Both the position numbers and the translations under genes were made by a program. Below the pieces are notes generated by a model. It saw nothing but the letters and a program-made list of their open reading frames with translations. It ran no database searches and was not told the DNA's origin. Below, one piece after another: positions 33,540 through 43,130 of a DNA stretch of 46,358 nt. The stretch is from an uncultured Spartobacteria bacterium (GTDB lineage Bacteria; Verrucomicrobiota; Verrucomicrobiia; Chthoniobacterales; Chthoniobacteraceae): NCBI GenBank assembly GCA_903933715.1, contig CAIZLD010000051.1, positions 1 to 46,358 of the forward strand. Direction: 5' to 3'. Numbering within the stretch: position 1 is the first letter of the stretch; each line of letters begins with the position of its first letter.

Positions 33540-34949
33540 ATGAACCAAAACCCCGTTTCCGCTCCCTCCACCAAGACCGTCGAAAGCCATTCCCTGTTCC
33601 GCACCCCGGACGGGAAAAATTACCTTATCCCGTTCCTCTTGATCGCATCGCTCTTTTTGCTCTGGGGCTTTTGTCACGGGCTGATGGACGTGCTCGACAA
33701 GCATTTCCAGGATTCGCTGCACATCGCCAAGGCCAAATCAGCCATGGTGCAATTCTCCGGCTATGTCGGTTACTTTTTCATGGCGATGCCCGCGGGGTGG
33801 ATCGCCCGCCGGTTTGGTTACAAAGGCGGCGTGCTGGCGGGATTGGCCATCATCTGCGTGGGGGCGTTGTGGTTTATCCCGGCCACGAAACTTGCCCCCT
33901 CGGTCAGCACCAACCTGGCTTTTGCGATGTTCCTCACGGGGCTTTTCATCATCTTTGGCGGGCTGACCTGCCTTGAAACCGTGGCCAACCCTTACACCAC
34001 CGTCCTCGGCCCCGAACCCACCAGCGCCGCCCGCATCAACTTCGCCCAATCGCTCAACAGCGTTGGGTGGATCTTCGGACCGCTCGTCGGCAGCCAGTTC
34101 CTCTTTTCCGCCAGCGCCCAAGCCGCAGGGCAGGATCAACTCTGGATTCCGTATGCCGGGGTCGCGGTGATTGTGGCGATTCTTTTTGTTGTTTTCTGGA
34201 AGGTCAAACTGCCGGAGATCAAAGCCGCCGACCATTACCATGACGAGGAACGCCACGACGCGGGCCCGGTCCGGGTTCTCTGGTCGCACAAGCATTTCCT
34301 GGGAGCCGTGAGCGCGCAGTTCTGCTACGTCGCCGCACAGACCGGCATCTTCAGCTTTTTCATCAACTACATGACGCAGGACACGCCGCCGCTTGGCCCC
34401 GGGGCGGTTGCGTTCATGGCGCACTGGTTTCCCGCCGATTGGACACACGTCGTCAATGGCGCCACCCATCTCGCCGATGCCGGTTCCGCCCACTTCCTGT
34501 CGCTGGGCGGGTTCACTCTCTTTTTCCTGGGCCGGTTTATCGGCGGCGTTCTCCTGCGCCGGGTCCATGCCCACAAACTGCTGGGCGTCTATGCGGTCGC
34601 CTGCGCGGCGCTCATGGCCGGGATCGTCATGAATCGGGGCTGGTTCTCGCCGGTTTGCCTGTTGCTGTCGTTCTTTTTCATGTCGATCATGTTCCCGACG
34701 ATCTTTGCCCTCGGGCTGCATGGATTGGGAGCTCAAACCAAGCGCGCCTCCTCGTTTATCGTCATGGCGATTGTCGGCGGCGCGGTGATGCCGATGGCGA
34801 TGGGCCGGGTCGCCGATATTTACGGCTCCATGGTTCCCGGATTTACCGTCCCGATGATCTGCTTTGCGGTGATCGCAATTTATGGTTTGCTTTGGAGCAA
34901 GCTCAGCGGCTCGGAAGGGATCACCGGAGTTTCCGCCGCCGGACATTGA
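33540..34949 (+). CDS. sugar MFS transporter, FucP family
   Basis: This 469-residue major facilitator resembles the L-fucose:H+ symporter family. FLLWGFCHGLMDVLDKHFQ at the first helix, the FSGYVGYFFMAMPAGW segment of helix two, and ETVANPYTTVLGPE with RINFAQSLNSVGW are family signatures. About twelve helices are seen. The substrate is probably fucose, glucose, galactose or a similar monosaccharide, but cannot be fixed. No fucose catabolic gene is nearby. The leader carries CACCCTCCTCCAC rather than a Shine-Dalgarno site. Confidence 0.9.
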   Translation: MNQNPVSAPSTKTVESHSLFRTPDGKNYLIPFLLIASLFLLWGFCHGLMDVLDKHFQDSLHIAKAKSAMVQFSGYVGYFFMAMPAGWIARRFGYKGGVLAGLAIICVGALWFIPATKLAPSVSTNLAFAMFLTGLFIIFGGLTCLETVANPYTTVLGPEPTSAARINFAQSLNSVGWIFGPLVGSQFLFSASAQAAGQDQLWIPYAGVAVIVAILFVVFWKVKLPEIKAADHYHDEERHDAGPVRVLWSHKHFLGAVSAQFCYVAAQTGIFSFFINYMTQDTPPLGPGAVAFMAHWFPADWTHVVNGATHLADAGSAHFLSLGGFTLFFLGRFIGGVLLRRVHAHKLLGVYAVACAALMAGIVMNRGWFSPVCLLLSFFFMSIMFPTIFALGLHGLGAQTKRASSFIVMAIVGGAVMPMAMGRVADIYGSMVPGFTVPMICFAVIAIYGLLWSKLSGSEGITGVSAAGH

Positions 34950-34958
34950 CCTTTTTAT

Positions 34959-35924
34959 ATGCCACGCATTCTTTCAGGAATCAAACCCACGGGCCGACTT
35001 CACATCGGCAACTACTTCGGCATGATGCGCCCCGCCATCGACTGGCAGGACAAAGGGGAAGCGCTCTACTTCATTGCCGATTACCACGCGCTGACGACCG
35101 TTCACAACCCCGGGCAACTCCGCGCCAACACCCGGGGCGTGGCGCTCGATTTTTTGGCATGCGGGCTCGACCCGGAAAAAGCGGTGCTCTTCAAGCAATC
35201 GGACGTGCCGCAAGTTTGTGAATTGACGTGGCTGCTCTCGGTGCTCACGCCGATGGGCCTGCTGGAGCGTTGCCATGCCTATAAGGACGCGATTGCGAAA
35301 GGGTTCTCCGCGAGCCACGGCCTCTTTGCCTACCCGGTGCTGATGGCGGCGGATATTCTCATTTACGACAGCGACATCGTCCCTGTCGGCAAAGACCAGA
35401 AACAGCATGTGGAAGTCACCCGGGATTTGGCTATCAAGATGAACGAGACATTCGGGGCCGATCTGTTGCGCCTGCCGGAACCGAGCATTCTCCCTGATCT
35501 GGCGACCATCCCCGGCCTCGACGGTCAGAAAATGAGCAAGAGCTACAACAACACCATCGAGCTGTTCCTCGAAGAAAAAGCGCTCAAGAAAAAGATCATG
35601 GGAATCGTGACCGACTCGACCCCGGTCGAATCGCCCAAAAACCCGGAAGAGTCATCCATCGTGGCGCTTTACCGGCTTTTTGCGACCCCGGCGGACGTGG
35701 CGCAAATGGAAGCCGACTTTCGCGCGGGCGGCTTTGGTTACGGCGATTTCAAGAAGCGGCTCTTCGGCGCAATCTGGGATCACTTTGCCCCGGCCCGCGC
35801 CCGCCGCGAGCAGCTTGAGCGCGACCCCGGTGCCATTGACGAGGTGTTAAAGCGCGGAGCCAAACGGGCCAACGAATTGGCGAATGTGACGCTCACTCGC
35901 GTGCGCAACGCAATGGGGTTGTAG
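34959..35924 (+). CDS. trpS: tryptophan--tRNA ligase
   Basis: This 321-residue class I aminoacyl-tRNA synthetase charges tRNA-Trp. The HIGH-type motif is HIGN (residues 15-18) and the KMSKS motif is intact (191-195). The length matches bacterial TrpRS. The start ATG 34959 lies 10 bp after the transporter stop with leader GACCTTTTTAT. The cysteine-cluster gene follows 21 bp downstream, so three to four genes here may be co-transcribed. Confidence 0.96.
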   Translation: MPRILSGIKPTGRLHIGNYFGMMRPAIDWQDKGEALYFIADYHALTTVHNPGQLRANTRGVALDFLACGLDPEKAVLFKQSDVPQVCELTWLLSVLTPMGLLERCHAYKDAIAKGFSASHGLFAYPVLMAADILIYDSDIVPVGKDQKQHVEVTRDLAIKMNETFGADLLRLPEPSILPDLATIPGLDGQKMSKSYNNTIELFLEEKALKKKIMGIVTDSTPVESPKNPEESSIVALYRLFATPADVAQMEADFRAGGFGYGDFKKRLFGAIWDHFAPARARREQLERDPGAIDEVLKRGAKRANELANVTLTRVRNAMGL

Positions 35925-35945
35925 GCGGCCCCGAAGTACATCTAA

Positions 35946-36614
35946 ATGAACAGCGCCATCACCCGATTGGCCGACGATCTTTCCGGCGCGGAATCGGTGC
36001 ACGACTTTCATGCCGCATTGCGCCGGGCGCTCGGGTGGTATGACCAGCTCAACCAAACGCGCGTGGAGCAATCGTCCATCCAGTTGGTCTGCCGGGCCGG
36101 GTGTTCGCTTTGTTGCTGGCTTCGGGTGGACGCGACGGCCCCGGAAATTTTTCTGATTGCCGATACGTTGCGCGCGGAGTTGTCGCCAGAGGCGCTGCAA
36201 CCGTTGCAGCAACGACTCGCGGCGCATGCGCAAACGGTGGGCCGGATGACGGTGCTGGAACATGCCACGCGCAACGTGGCGTGCCCGCTTTCGCGGGACG
36301 GCTGGTGCAGCGTTTACGAAGTGCGCCCGCACACCTGTCGCCGGCATCATTCGCAGGATTTGGCGGCGTGCCAGTTTACCCATGATCACCCGGAAGATTT
36401 GGAATTTCCCGGCGCGCACCACCGCGAGTTGTTCGAGGAACTGACGGAGGCCATGGGAATGCACGCCGCGGTTTACGAATATTTCGGCTACGACGCGACC
36501 GTCTACGAGCTGGGGAGCGCGCTGGAAGAGGCGCTGGCCGACCCTGCTTGCTGGCTGCGATGGCGCGGAAAAAAGAAGGCGTTCCGGCGGGCTTCAGTGA
36601 CGCCTTCAGGGTAG
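35946..36614 (+). CDS. YkgJ family cysteine-cluster protein
   Basis: This 222-residue cytoplasmic protein has the CxxxCxxCC cluster at Cys49, 53, 56 and 57 (CRAGCSLCC). It later has CPLSRDGWCSVYEVRPHTCR and a further Cys. This pattern defines the YkgJ family (PF03692), predicted to bind zinc or an iron-sulfur centre; no function has been firmly assigned. It follows trpS by 21 bp on the same strand. Confidence 0.85.
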   Translation: MNSAITRLADDLSGAESVHDFHAALRRALGWYDQLNQTRVEQSSIQLVCRAGCSLCCWLRVDATAPEIFLIADTLRAELSPEALQPLQQRLAAHAQTVGRMTVLEHATRNVACPLSRDGWCSVYEVRPHTCRRHHSQDLAACQFTHDHPEDLEFPGAHHRELFEELTEAMGMHAAVYEYFGYDATVYELGSALEEALADPACWLRWRGKKKAFRRASVTPSG

Positions 36615-36624
36615 GGGCTGTTCC

Positions 36625-36678
36625 GTGGCGAAGCCTGCTTCGCCAGAGGGACATTCCCAAGTAAAACTTGGGAACGAG
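36625..36678. repeat. CTCGTTCCCA-type fragment with hairpin
   Basis: It contains TGGCGAAGCCTGCTTCGCCA, a perfect 8-bp palindromic hairpin, followed by ATTCCCAAGTAAAACTTGGG and AACGAG. It is the right end of the same element family as the copies at 15.1 and 22.4 kb. It lies between the convergent YkgJ and methyltransferase genes. Confidence 0.7.
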
Positions 36679-36701
36679 AGGCAACGCCGTCCGGGTAGGG
36701 T

Positions 36702-37871
36702 TTACCGTCCGGGCGCGAGCTCAAACAAATAGCCGCGCAGGTATTCGGTTTCCGGCAGACTCAAAATCACCGGGTGATCTGCCGCCTGCCCAAACCGCAC
36801 CAACTGGCGCAACGTTTTTTTCGCATCCACCGCCGCCTCGGCGATTACCTCGCGGAAAATCTCGTCATTAACGTGATGCGAGCACGAGAAGGTCGCCAGC
36901 AGCCCGCCCGGAGCGAGCAATTTGAGCGCGCGCAGGTGGATCTCCTTGTAGCCGCGCAACGCGTCGTTGAGCTTTTCCTTCGACTTCGTGAACGACGGGG
37001 GGTCTAGCACAATCAAATCATATTGCGCCCCGGCCCGTTCTTCTTCCTTAAGAAAGTCGAACACATTCGCCGCGAGCGCTTCGATGGCCAGCCTGTTGCG
37101 GTCGGCGTTTTGCCGGATCAACTCAACGCAATCGGCGCTGATCTCCACGGCCCGCACGCTGCTCGCCCCGGCTTTGGCGCACGCCAGCGCAAACGCCCCC
37201 TGGTTGGAAAAGCAGTCGAGCACCCGCTTGTCTTTGGCCCACGGCGCAACGCCCGCGTAGTTATCGAGCTGGTCGAGGTAAAAGCCGGTCTTTTGGCCAT
37301 GGAGAAGATCGACTTCAAACGCAAGCCCAAGCACTTCGATGGCGACCGTCGGCGGCGCTTCGCCCCAGAGTACCCCCACCACCGGCTCCATCCCTTCGGC
37401 CCGGCGAATCGGCGCGTCGTTGCGTTCGAGGATCGCTTTCGGCGCGCACAGTTCGCGCAGAGCATCGACAATCAAATGCTTGCGCAGATCCATCGCCAGC
37501 GTGAGCGTTTGAAGCACCAGATAATCGCCGTAACGGTCCACGATCACGCCGGGAAGCCCGTCGCTTTCGCTCCAGACCAAGCGGCCGAGGTGCGGATTCA
37601 CGCCTCGGCGGGTCCGGTATTCGATCGCCTGCCCGATGCGGCGCAGGAAGAAATCGGCGTCGAGGTCTTGCCGCTGGCGGGAAAAGCGACGGGCGACGAT
37701 TTGCGATTTGGAGTTGTAAATGGCCGAGCCGAGCATCCGGTCCTTGCCGTCCTTGATGGAAACCACCGAGCCGTCCTCCGGCGCGCCAAACGCCTTGAGC
37801 ACTTCAGAGAAGTAAACCCAATCGTGGCCGTGGAAAAGACGGGAGCGGGGACGGATGATGATGCCTGCCAT
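36702..37871 (-). CDS. class I SAM-dependent rRNA methyltransferase (RlmI/RlmK-like)
   Basis: This 389-residue enzyme has an N-terminal PUA-like RNA-binding domain (about residues 1-75, IIIRPRSRLFHGHDWVYFSE), a middle EEHEE-like domain and a C-terminal Rossmann methyltransferase (about 195-385). The SAM loop is VLDCFSNQGAFAL and the catalytic motif region is IVLDPPSFTKSK. The length and order match RlmI, which makes 23S m5C1962 in E. coli. Target specificity here is inferred only. The open frame runs upstream to 39005, but that part is the complement of hom; ATG 37871 gives the family N-terminus. Confidence 0.88.
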   Translation of the reverse strand: MAGIIIRPRSRLFHGHDWVYFSEVLKAFGAPEDGSVVSIKDGKDRMLGSAIYNSKSQIVARRFSRQRQDLDADFFLRRIGQAIEYRTRRGVNPHLGRLVWSESDGLPGVIVDRYGDYLVLQTLTLAMDLRKHLIVDALRELCAPKAILERNDAPIRRAEGMEPVVGVLWGEAPPTVAIEVLGLAFEVDLLHGQKTGFYLDQLDNYAGVAPWAKDKRVLDCFSNQGAFALACAKAGASSVRAVEISADCVELIRQNADRNRLAIEALAANVFDFLKEEERAGAQYDLIVLDPPSFTKSKEKLNDALRGYKEIHLRALKLLAPGGLLATFSCSHHVNDEIFREVIAEAAVDAKKTLRQLVRFGQAADHPVILSLPETEYLRGYLFELAPGR

Positions 37872-37933
37872 AAGTTCCAGTAATCTGGGACCGGGCGCAG
37901 CCGCTGAAAAGGGAAAAATAGCCCCGCTGGCGT

Positions 37934-38032
37934 GCAGGTCGATCGCGACCTCCGGGCGCGATGGGACTGCGCCCTGCCATTTCCCTTCCGCCGCCCCATC
38001 CCGAATCGCCCGCGGAGCGGTCGATCCACCCT
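37934..38032 (+). repeat. GGGCGCGATGG dispersed element, copy C (best preserved)
   Basis: This approximately 99-bp copy in the divergent region between the methyltransferase and hom genes runs from GCAGGTCGATCGCGACCTCC through GGGCGCGATGGGACTGCGCC and CATCCCGAATCGCCCGCGGA to GCGGTCGATCCACCC. The ends GGT(C/G)GATC and GATCCACC are inverted relative to each other, as in a small mobile element. Confidence 0.75.
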
Positions 38033-38117
38033 CGCCACTTATTTCACACCGCCTGTAACCGCACCCCCCAAACCGCCCCTGTTTGCCGTCTTGCCAAGTG
38101 GCCCCGAAGCGAGCAAA

Positions 38118-39437
38118 ATGCCTCTTCTTATGCGACAAATCGGAATCGGCATCGCGGGCTTCGGCACCATCGGCGTGGGCGTTTACAAGCATCTGGTCGG
38201 CAATCGCCGCCTGCTTGAGGAACGGCTCGGGCTGGAATTGACCGTCAAAAAAATTGCGGATCTCGACATCACACGTCCCCGGACACCAATGCCGCCCGCC
38301 GAATTGTTCACGACCGACTGGCACGACTTGATCAACGACCCGGAGGTTCAAATCGTCGTGGAGTTGATGGGCGGCGTGAAGATCCCGTATCAATTCGTCA
38401 TGGCGGCTCTCGAGGCGGGGAAAATCGTCGTCACCGCCAACAAAGCGCTGCTCGCCGAGCACGGGAAAGAAATCTTCGCCGTCGCCGCCGAAAAACGGAT
38501 TCCGGTTTTCTTCGAAGCCGCCGCCGCCGGAGGGGTGCCGATCATCAAGGCGCTCAAGGAAGCGTTCGTGGCCAACCATATCCGCTCGATGCACGGGATC
38601 ATCAACGGCACGAGCAATTACATTCTCACCCGCATGACGCAGGCGGGACTCGGGTTTGAGCAGGCGCTCGCGGAAGCGCAGGCCGCCGGGTATGCCGAGG
38701 CCGACCCGACGCTCGATATCAACGGCTGGGATGCCGCCCACAAAGCGATCATCCTCGCCTCGCTCGCCTACGGCTTCTGGGTTGATGGGAAAGATATCCA
38801 CGTCGAGGGGATTCAAAACGTCACGGCGACCGACATCCAGTTTGCCCAAAAACTCGGTTACAAGATCAAGCTGCTCGCCGTTATCAAGTCGGACGAAAGC
38901 TGCACGGAAAACTGTCCCATCGAAGTCCGCGTGCATCCGACACTCGTGCCGGAAAGCCATGTGCTTGCCTCCGTCAACGGCGTCTTTAACGCGATTGCCG
39001 TTCATGGCGACGTCGTCGGTGAAACGTTATTCTACGGGCGCGGCGCCGGTCAGGATGCCACGGCCAGCGCGGTCATCAGCGATTTGGCCGAAGCCGCCGT
39101 CGCCCTCGAAACGCCAAGGCCGAATTTCGGTTTCGTCCCGCATGGCCTTTATGGGAGTTGCACGCCGATCGAGGAGGTCGTCACCCCTTACTACATGCGC
39201 CTTGCGGTCATTGACCGGCCGGGCGTGCTCGCGCTCATCACCGGCATCCTCTCTGAAGAATCGATCGGAATTTCGTCCGTCATTCAGCCCGAAGCCCACG
39301 AGGAAGAAACCGTCCCGCTGGTCCTCATGCTTCACGCCGCCCCCCAAGGGCGGATGAACCGGGCCACGGAGAAAATCGCCGCGCTTGAGTGCGTCAAGCG
39401 GCCACCGCAAGTCCTCCGAGTGGAGAGTTTCGCGTAA
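38118..39437 (+). CDS. hom: homoserine dehydrogenase
   Basis: This 439-residue monofunctional enzyme reduces aspartate semialdehyde to homoserine, in the threonine/methionine branch. The NAD(P) loop [11 protein letters not shown] is at about residues 11-21. The catalytic core includes [17 protein letters not shown] and the [14 protein letters not shown] segment with the substrate-site residues downstream ([18 protein letters not shown]). A C-terminal ACT domain (about 358-435, [19 protein letters not shown]-like) allows feedback control. ATG 38118 is preferred; the frame is open to 37932 only through a dispersed repeat. thrC starts 29 bp downstream. Confidence 0.95.
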   Translation: MPLLMRQIGIGIAGFGTIGVGVYKHLVGNRRLLEERLGLELTVKKIADLDITRPRTPMPPAELFTTDWHDLINDPEVQIVVELMGGVKIPYQFVMAALEAGKIVVTANKALLAEHGKEIFAVAAEKRIPVFFEAAAAGGVPIIKALKEAFVANHIRSMHGIINGTSNYILTRMTQAGLGFEQALAEAQAAGYAEADPTLDINGWDAAHKAIILASLAYGFWVDGKDIHVEGIQNVTATDIQFAQKLGYKIKLLAVIKSDESCTENCPIEVRVHPTLVPESHVLASVNGVFNAIAVHGDVVGETLFYGRGAGQDATASAVISDLAEAAVALETPRPNFGFVPHGLYGSCTPIEEVVTPYYMRLAVIDRPGVLALITGILSEESIGISSVIQPEAHEEETVPLVLMLHAAPQGRMNRATEKIAALECVKRPPQVLRVESFA

Positions 39438-39465
39438 CCGTGTTTTCAATTTAACCGTCCTTTCG

Positions 39466-40560
39466 ATGTCCACATTCCACTTCCTCAACGACCGGGGCCT
39501 GATCGCCCGTTACCGCCAATACCTGCCCGTCACGGACGCCACGCCGGTCATTTCGCTCAACGAAGGCCGCACGCCGTTGATCCACTCTCCCAAGCTGAGC
39601 ACGATGGTGGGGCGCGGCTGCAACGTTTACATCAAATACGAAGGGCTTAACCCGACCGGCTCGTTCAAGGACCGCGGCATGACGGTTGCGATTTCGAAAG
39701 CGGCCGAGGCCGGATCCAAAGCGGTGATTTGCGCCTCCACCGGAAACACCTCTGCCGCTGCCGCCGCCTACGCCGCCCGCGCGGATATGGATTGCATCGT
39801 CCTGCTGCCCGCCGGAAAAATCGCGCTCGGCAAGCTCGCCCAGGCGTTCATGTACGGGGCCAAGGTCGTCGCCATCGACGGGAATTTCGACAAGGCGCTG
39901 GACCTCGTCCGCGAAATCGGCGCCACCGAGCCGGTCACGATTGTCAACTCGATCAACCCTTACCGGATCGAAGGCCAAAAGACCGCCTCGTTTGAAATTA
40001 TCGAGGAACTCGGCGATGCTCCGCAGGTTCACATCCTGCCGGTCGGCAACGCGGGCAACATCAGCGCCTATTGGAAAGGGTATCAGGAGTTCGCCGCGCT
40101 GGGCAAATCGACCCGCCTGCCGATGATGGTCGGGTTCCAGGCCGCCGGGAGCGCCCCCATTTTTTACAACAAAGTGATCGAAAATCCGGAAACCATCGCC
40201 ACGGCGATCCGGATCGGCAACCCGGCGAGCTGGGAAACGGCGACTGCCGCCATCCGCGACTCGGGAGGAGCCATTGACATCGTCAAGGATGACCGGATTT
40301 TGACCGCCCAGGCGTGGCTTGCCTCCAAGGAAGGGATTTTTGTGGAGCCCGCCAGCGCCGCCTCCATCGCGGGATTGATGAAGTGTGTGCAGGGGATGGA
40401 ACCGGCATTTAATCTGGGACGCGTCCCGGACGGCTCAAACATCGTCTGTACCGTCACCGGAAACGGGCTCAAAGACCCGGATGTTGCCAAAGAGCAGTGC
40501 AAAGGGATCATCGCCGCGAAAGCCGAAAAAGCGGCGATCATGGATTTGATCGGAAGATAA
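39466..40560 (+). CDS. thrC: threonine synthase
   Basis: This 364-residue PLP enzyme converts O-phosphohomoserine to threonine. The PLP lysine is Lys68 in [29 protein letters not shown] binds the cofactor ring, and [15 protein letters not shown] forms the phosphate-binding loop. The length matches the shorter (class II-like) threonine synthases. It follows hom by 29 bp, so the two form a hom-thrC operon; thrB is not next to them. The frame is open to 39385 inside hom, but ATG 39466 starts the family N-terminus. Confidence 0.94.
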   Translation: MSTFHFLNDRGLIARYRQYLPVTDATPVISLNEGRTPLIHSPKLSTMVGRGCNVYIKYEGLNPTGSFKDRGMTVAISKAAEAGSKAVICASTGNTSAAAAAYAARADMDCIVLLPAGKIALGKLAQAFMYGAKVVAIDGNFDKALDLVREIGATEPVTIVNSINPYRIEGQKTASFEIIEELGDAPQVHILPVGNAGNISAYWKGYQEFAALGKSTRLPMMVGFQAAGSAPIFYNKVIENPETIATAIRIGNPASWETATAAIRDSGGAIDIVKDDRILTAQAWLASKEGIFVEPASAASIAGLMKCVQGMEPAFNLGRVPDGSNIVCTVTGNGLKDPDVAKEQCKGIIAAKAEKAAIMDLIGR

Positions 40561-40587
40561 CCCGGGATATCTCGTGTCGACACTACC

Positions 40588-40806
40588 TAACCCGAAGGGT
40601 TTGCAGCCAATAGCCGGGGGTTGAGCGAAGCGACACCCCCGGTATGTCAAAGCAACCGCTTGACCCCGAAGGGGTCGCAGATAATCGGGATTTCACCCTG
40701 TTCCAAGAGCTTCTGCCACCCCTTCGGGGTAAACCCGCTTGACTCATGATTCCGGGGGTATCGCAAAGCTCAACCCCCGGCTATCCGCTGGCATCCCTTT
40801 GGGGAT
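40588..40806. repeat. nested inverted-repeat element related to 3393-3649
   Basis: This element lies in the 454-bp gap 40561-41014. The left arm has ACCCGAAGGGTTTGCAGCCA then ATAGCCGGGGGTTGAGC; the right arm has GCTCAACCCCCGGCTATCCG then CTGGCATCCCTTTGGGGAT. Inside are ACCCCGAAGGGGT and ACCCCTTCGGGGT. It shares the CCGG-GGTTGAGC core with the element at 3.4-3.65 kb. The remaining 200 bp before the sigma factor gene shows no supported gene; short frames there have no family features. Confidence 0.75.
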
Positions 40807-41014
40807 GCGTGTCGCAGCCGACGCGCGGAAGCCTGCGCCTCCGCGCAGAATTTCCTGAAAGACCCTGCGCAAAGCCCCAATGGGCTCCAAGTTCCCGTGA
40901 TGCTGTACGGACGCTTGTGTCCGTTTTTGAAACGCTTGCGCCGCCCCGTTCCCATACTCCCTCTCTGTAAATAACCGGTGGCATGGCCAAAGCTGATGGG
41001 CGTGGAAGAAATCC

Positions 41015-41716
41015 ATGTCTATGAACACTCAAAACGAAACTTGTGAGGAGCCCAAAGAGTTGTTCCCCGAGCCGATTGAAGAGACCGAGGCGGAGCCAGC
41101 CGCCCCCCGTTATCGCCGCCGGACTTCCGCCTCCCGCGCCAGTGGCGAAGAAAATGACGAAACGCTCATGACCCGCGTGGCGGGCGGCGACTCCAAGGCG
41201 CTCGAAACCTTATACGACCGGCACGCCGGGGTGATTAAGAGTGTTATCTTCAAAATCATCCACAACGAGGCCGAGGCGGAGGACGTTCTGATGGAAGTCT
41301 TCTTTGAGGCCTGGAACGGCGCGTCCAAATACTCGGCGGAAAAGGGTAAGGCGCTCGGCTGGCTGGTGACGATGGCGCGGCGGCGCGGGATCGACCGCCT
41401 CCGCAAACGCCAGAGTTATTCCCGGGCCACCGACCGGCTCCAGGTGGAGGTGGAACACGACCCGGAAGCCTGGATCTCCGGGCGAAACCCGGACGGCAAC
41501 ACCGAACGGGCCGATGTGCGGGCGTTCATCCGCTCCAAAATGGATGAGTTGCCTCCGTTCCAGCGGGAAGCGATCGAGTTCGCTTTTTTCAAGGGAATGA
41601 GCCAGCGGGAAATCGCCGCGCATACCGGCATCCCGTTGGGAACCATTAAAACCCGGATCGAACTGGGGCTTAAAAAATTAACCGTCTCGCTCGAGGCCCT
41701 GGCAGACGAAATTTAG
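41015..41716 (+). CDS. ECF-type RNA polymerase sigma factor
   Basis: This 233-residue sigma-70 family factor has an acidic N-terminal extension (about residues 1-45), a sigma2 domain (about 48-125, with DRHAGVIKSVIFKIIHNEAE, then AEDVLMEVFFEAW) and a sigma4 helix-turn-helix (about 170-228, MSQREIAAHTGIPLGTIKTR). No sigma3 domain is present, as in ECF factors. No anti-sigma gene follows; a repeat pair and a small convergent gene come next. Target genes are unknown. Confidence 0.9.
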   Translation: MSMNTQNETCEEPKELFPEPIEETEAEPAAPRYRRRTSASRASGEENDETLMTRVAGGDSKALETLYDRHAGVIKSVIFKIIHNEAEAEDVLMEVFFEAWNGASKYSAEKGKALGWLVTMARRRGIDRLRKRQSYSRATDRLQVEVEHDPEAWISGRNPDGNTERADVRAFIRSKMDELPPFQREAIEFAFFKGMSQREIAAHTGIPLGTIKTRIELGLKKLTVSLEALADEI

Positions 41717-41746
41717 GCCATGTTCACGGATTTAAAAAAGAAGAGT

Positions 41747-41908
41747 GATCCGCAGATTGCGCAGATTACCGCAGATTTTTTTAAGAGCCGGTTCTATGAG
41801 TAAAACGATCCACAGACCACCCCAATTCAGTGAACGCCCGCTCCTTTCACGTCAAGATCAGGAGTCTTGATTATAAAATCTGCGTCCATCTGCGCAATCT
41901 GCGGACCT
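41747..41908. repeat. GCAGATT-family inverted pair
   Basis: The left arm begins 31 bp after the sigma factor stop (GATCCGCAGATTGCGCAGAT and TACCGCAGATTTTTTT). The right arm (41874-41906) is its complement, AAAATCTGCGTCCATCTGCG plus CAATCTGCGG. A loop of about 95 bp lies between. It spans most of the gap to the next, convergent gene. Confidence 0.8.
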
Positions 41909-41940
41909 CTTATCTGAGGGTTTCCCCTGCCGATCTCCCG

Positions 41941-42255
41941 TCAGCCTTTGACCATCTTGGCGCGGAACTCTTTCATCCGCGAATTGAACGCGAGCAGCGC
42001 CAGATCGACCCCTTTGTAGCTCTTGCCCGTTTTTTTGACCACCCCGGCCCCAACCAGAGCCTGCAGCTTCTCGTAAGCCCGCAGCCGGAGCATTTCCTCA
42101 CCCCCGCTCGCCGCATTGCGAGCGCGCAGATTCAGGTGGATGACATCGAAGAGAGCTTTGAATTCAAAACTATTTTTCTCCAAAAGAACCGACACCAATT
42201 CTTCCGTAATGATGTCCGGTCCGCGTCGCGAAAATCCGCTGGGATTTTGATTCAT
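41941..42255 (-). CDS. small protein of unknown function, 104 residues
   Basis: This small basic protein has helical segments and a possible winged-helix core: IITEELVSVLLEKNSFEFKA is followed by LRLRAYEKLQALVGAGVVKK and a short basic hairpin (TGKSYKGVD). That order of helices then a turn suggests a DNA- or RNA-binding fold, but this is only a shape impression. ATG 42255 follows AAGG at about 8 nt, a plausible ribosome binding site, and is preferred over TTG 42258. It converges with the sigma factor gene and lies 83 bp downstream of thiD on the same strand. Confidence 0.65.
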   Translation of the reverse strand: MNQNPSGFSRRGPDIITEELVSVLLEKNSFEFKALFDVIHLNLRARNAASGGEEMLRLRAYEKLQALVGAGVVKKTGKSYKGVDLALLAFNSRMKEFRAKMVKG

Positions 42256-42338
42256 CAATTACCTTAGCACAGGATAAGGGAAAACGCGAGCCCGGATCTC
42301 AGCTATTCCGCATGGCCCATTGCGGGCAGCATCACTCG

Positions 42339-43130
42339 TCATTTCGCGTGATTGAGCGCATCGGTTTGGCCGCCGGGCCGTTGCCAGCGGTGATGCTGGG
42401 TGATCGCGCGGGTCACGAAACGTTTGGCGGCGCCCACGGCTTGTTCCAGCGGCGCGCCGGAGGCCAGCCCCGCCGTGATGGCCGCCGAGAGGGTGCAGCC
42501 GGTACCGTGGGTGGAGACGTCGAGCACGCGCGGGGCGGTGAACTCGCTCGCCTTGCCTTCCGGGGTGCAAAGCAGGTCCAGCGCCTCCCCCCTCAGGTGC
42601 CCGCCTTTGATCAGGAAAGCGCAGCCAAATTGACGGCACAGTTTGCGCCCCGCCTCGCGCATTTGTGTAATGCTCGTGATGGGAGAGCCAACCAGCGCGG
42701 CGGCTTCGTCCAGATTGGGCGTGACGAGCCGCGCGAGCGGAAAGAGGCGGCGGCAATACGCATCGACCGCGTCCGGCTCCAAAAGCGATGCGCCGCTGGT
42801 CGCGACCATCACCGGGTCGATCACCAACACCGGCCTTATTGCTTGAAGCGCATCGGCCACGGTCTCGATCACCGCTTGTGAATGGAGCATTCCGGTTTTG
42901 ATCGCCGCGACCGGGTAGGCCAACAGGGAGAGCCGGATTTGTTCGGCAACAATCTTTGGCGGCACCGGGGCGATGGCGCTCACTTTACCCGGAACCTCGG
43001 CCACGACACAGGTGATGGCGGTGAGGCCGTAGACCCCCATGGCGGTGAACGTTTTCAAATCGGTCTGCGCCCCCGCCCCCGCACTGTTATCGGAGCCTGC
43101 AATCGTAAGCGCAACGGGGGGAGTTTTCAT
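42339..43130 (-). CDS. thiD: hydroxymethylpyrimidine/phosphomethylpyrimidine kinase
   Basis: This 263-residue ribokinase-fold enzyme phosphorylates hydroxymethylpyrimidine twice for thiamine synthesis. Motifs seen are LTIAGSDNSAGAGAQTDLKT at the N-terminus, VIDPVMVATSG, NLDEAAALVG, LIKGGHL and the anion-hole HGTGCTLSAAI near the C-terminus. ATG 43130 gives the normal N-terminus; 17 upstream in-frame residues are unlikely. The TTTTTTC leader has no Shine-Dalgarno site. No other thiamine gene is in the window, and no TPP riboswitch was seen in the 189-bp upstream gap. Confidence 0.93.
   Translation of the reverse strand: MKTPPVALTIAGSDNSAGAGAQTDLKTFTAMGVYGLTAITCVVAEVPGKVSAIAPVPPKIVAEQIRLSLLAYPVAAIKTGMLHSQAVIETVADALQAIRPVLVIDPVMVATSGASLLEPDAVDAYCRRLFPLARLVTPNLDEAAALVGSPITSITQMREAGRKLCRQFGCAFLIKGGHLRGEALDLLCTPEGKASEFTAPRVLDVSTHGTGCTLSAAITAGLASGAPLEQAVGAAKRFVTRAITQHHRWQRPGGQTDALNHAK

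Noticed and set aside
36702-39005. Single 767-residue open frame on the minus strand
   Set aside because: Only 36702-37871 matches the methyltransferase. The remainder is the complement of hom and of a dispersed repeat, open because of GC-rich codon bias.
40746-41032. Short frames of 60-94 residues on both strands before the sigma factor gene
   Set aside because: They overlap the repeat element and each other, and have no recognisable domain or start signal.
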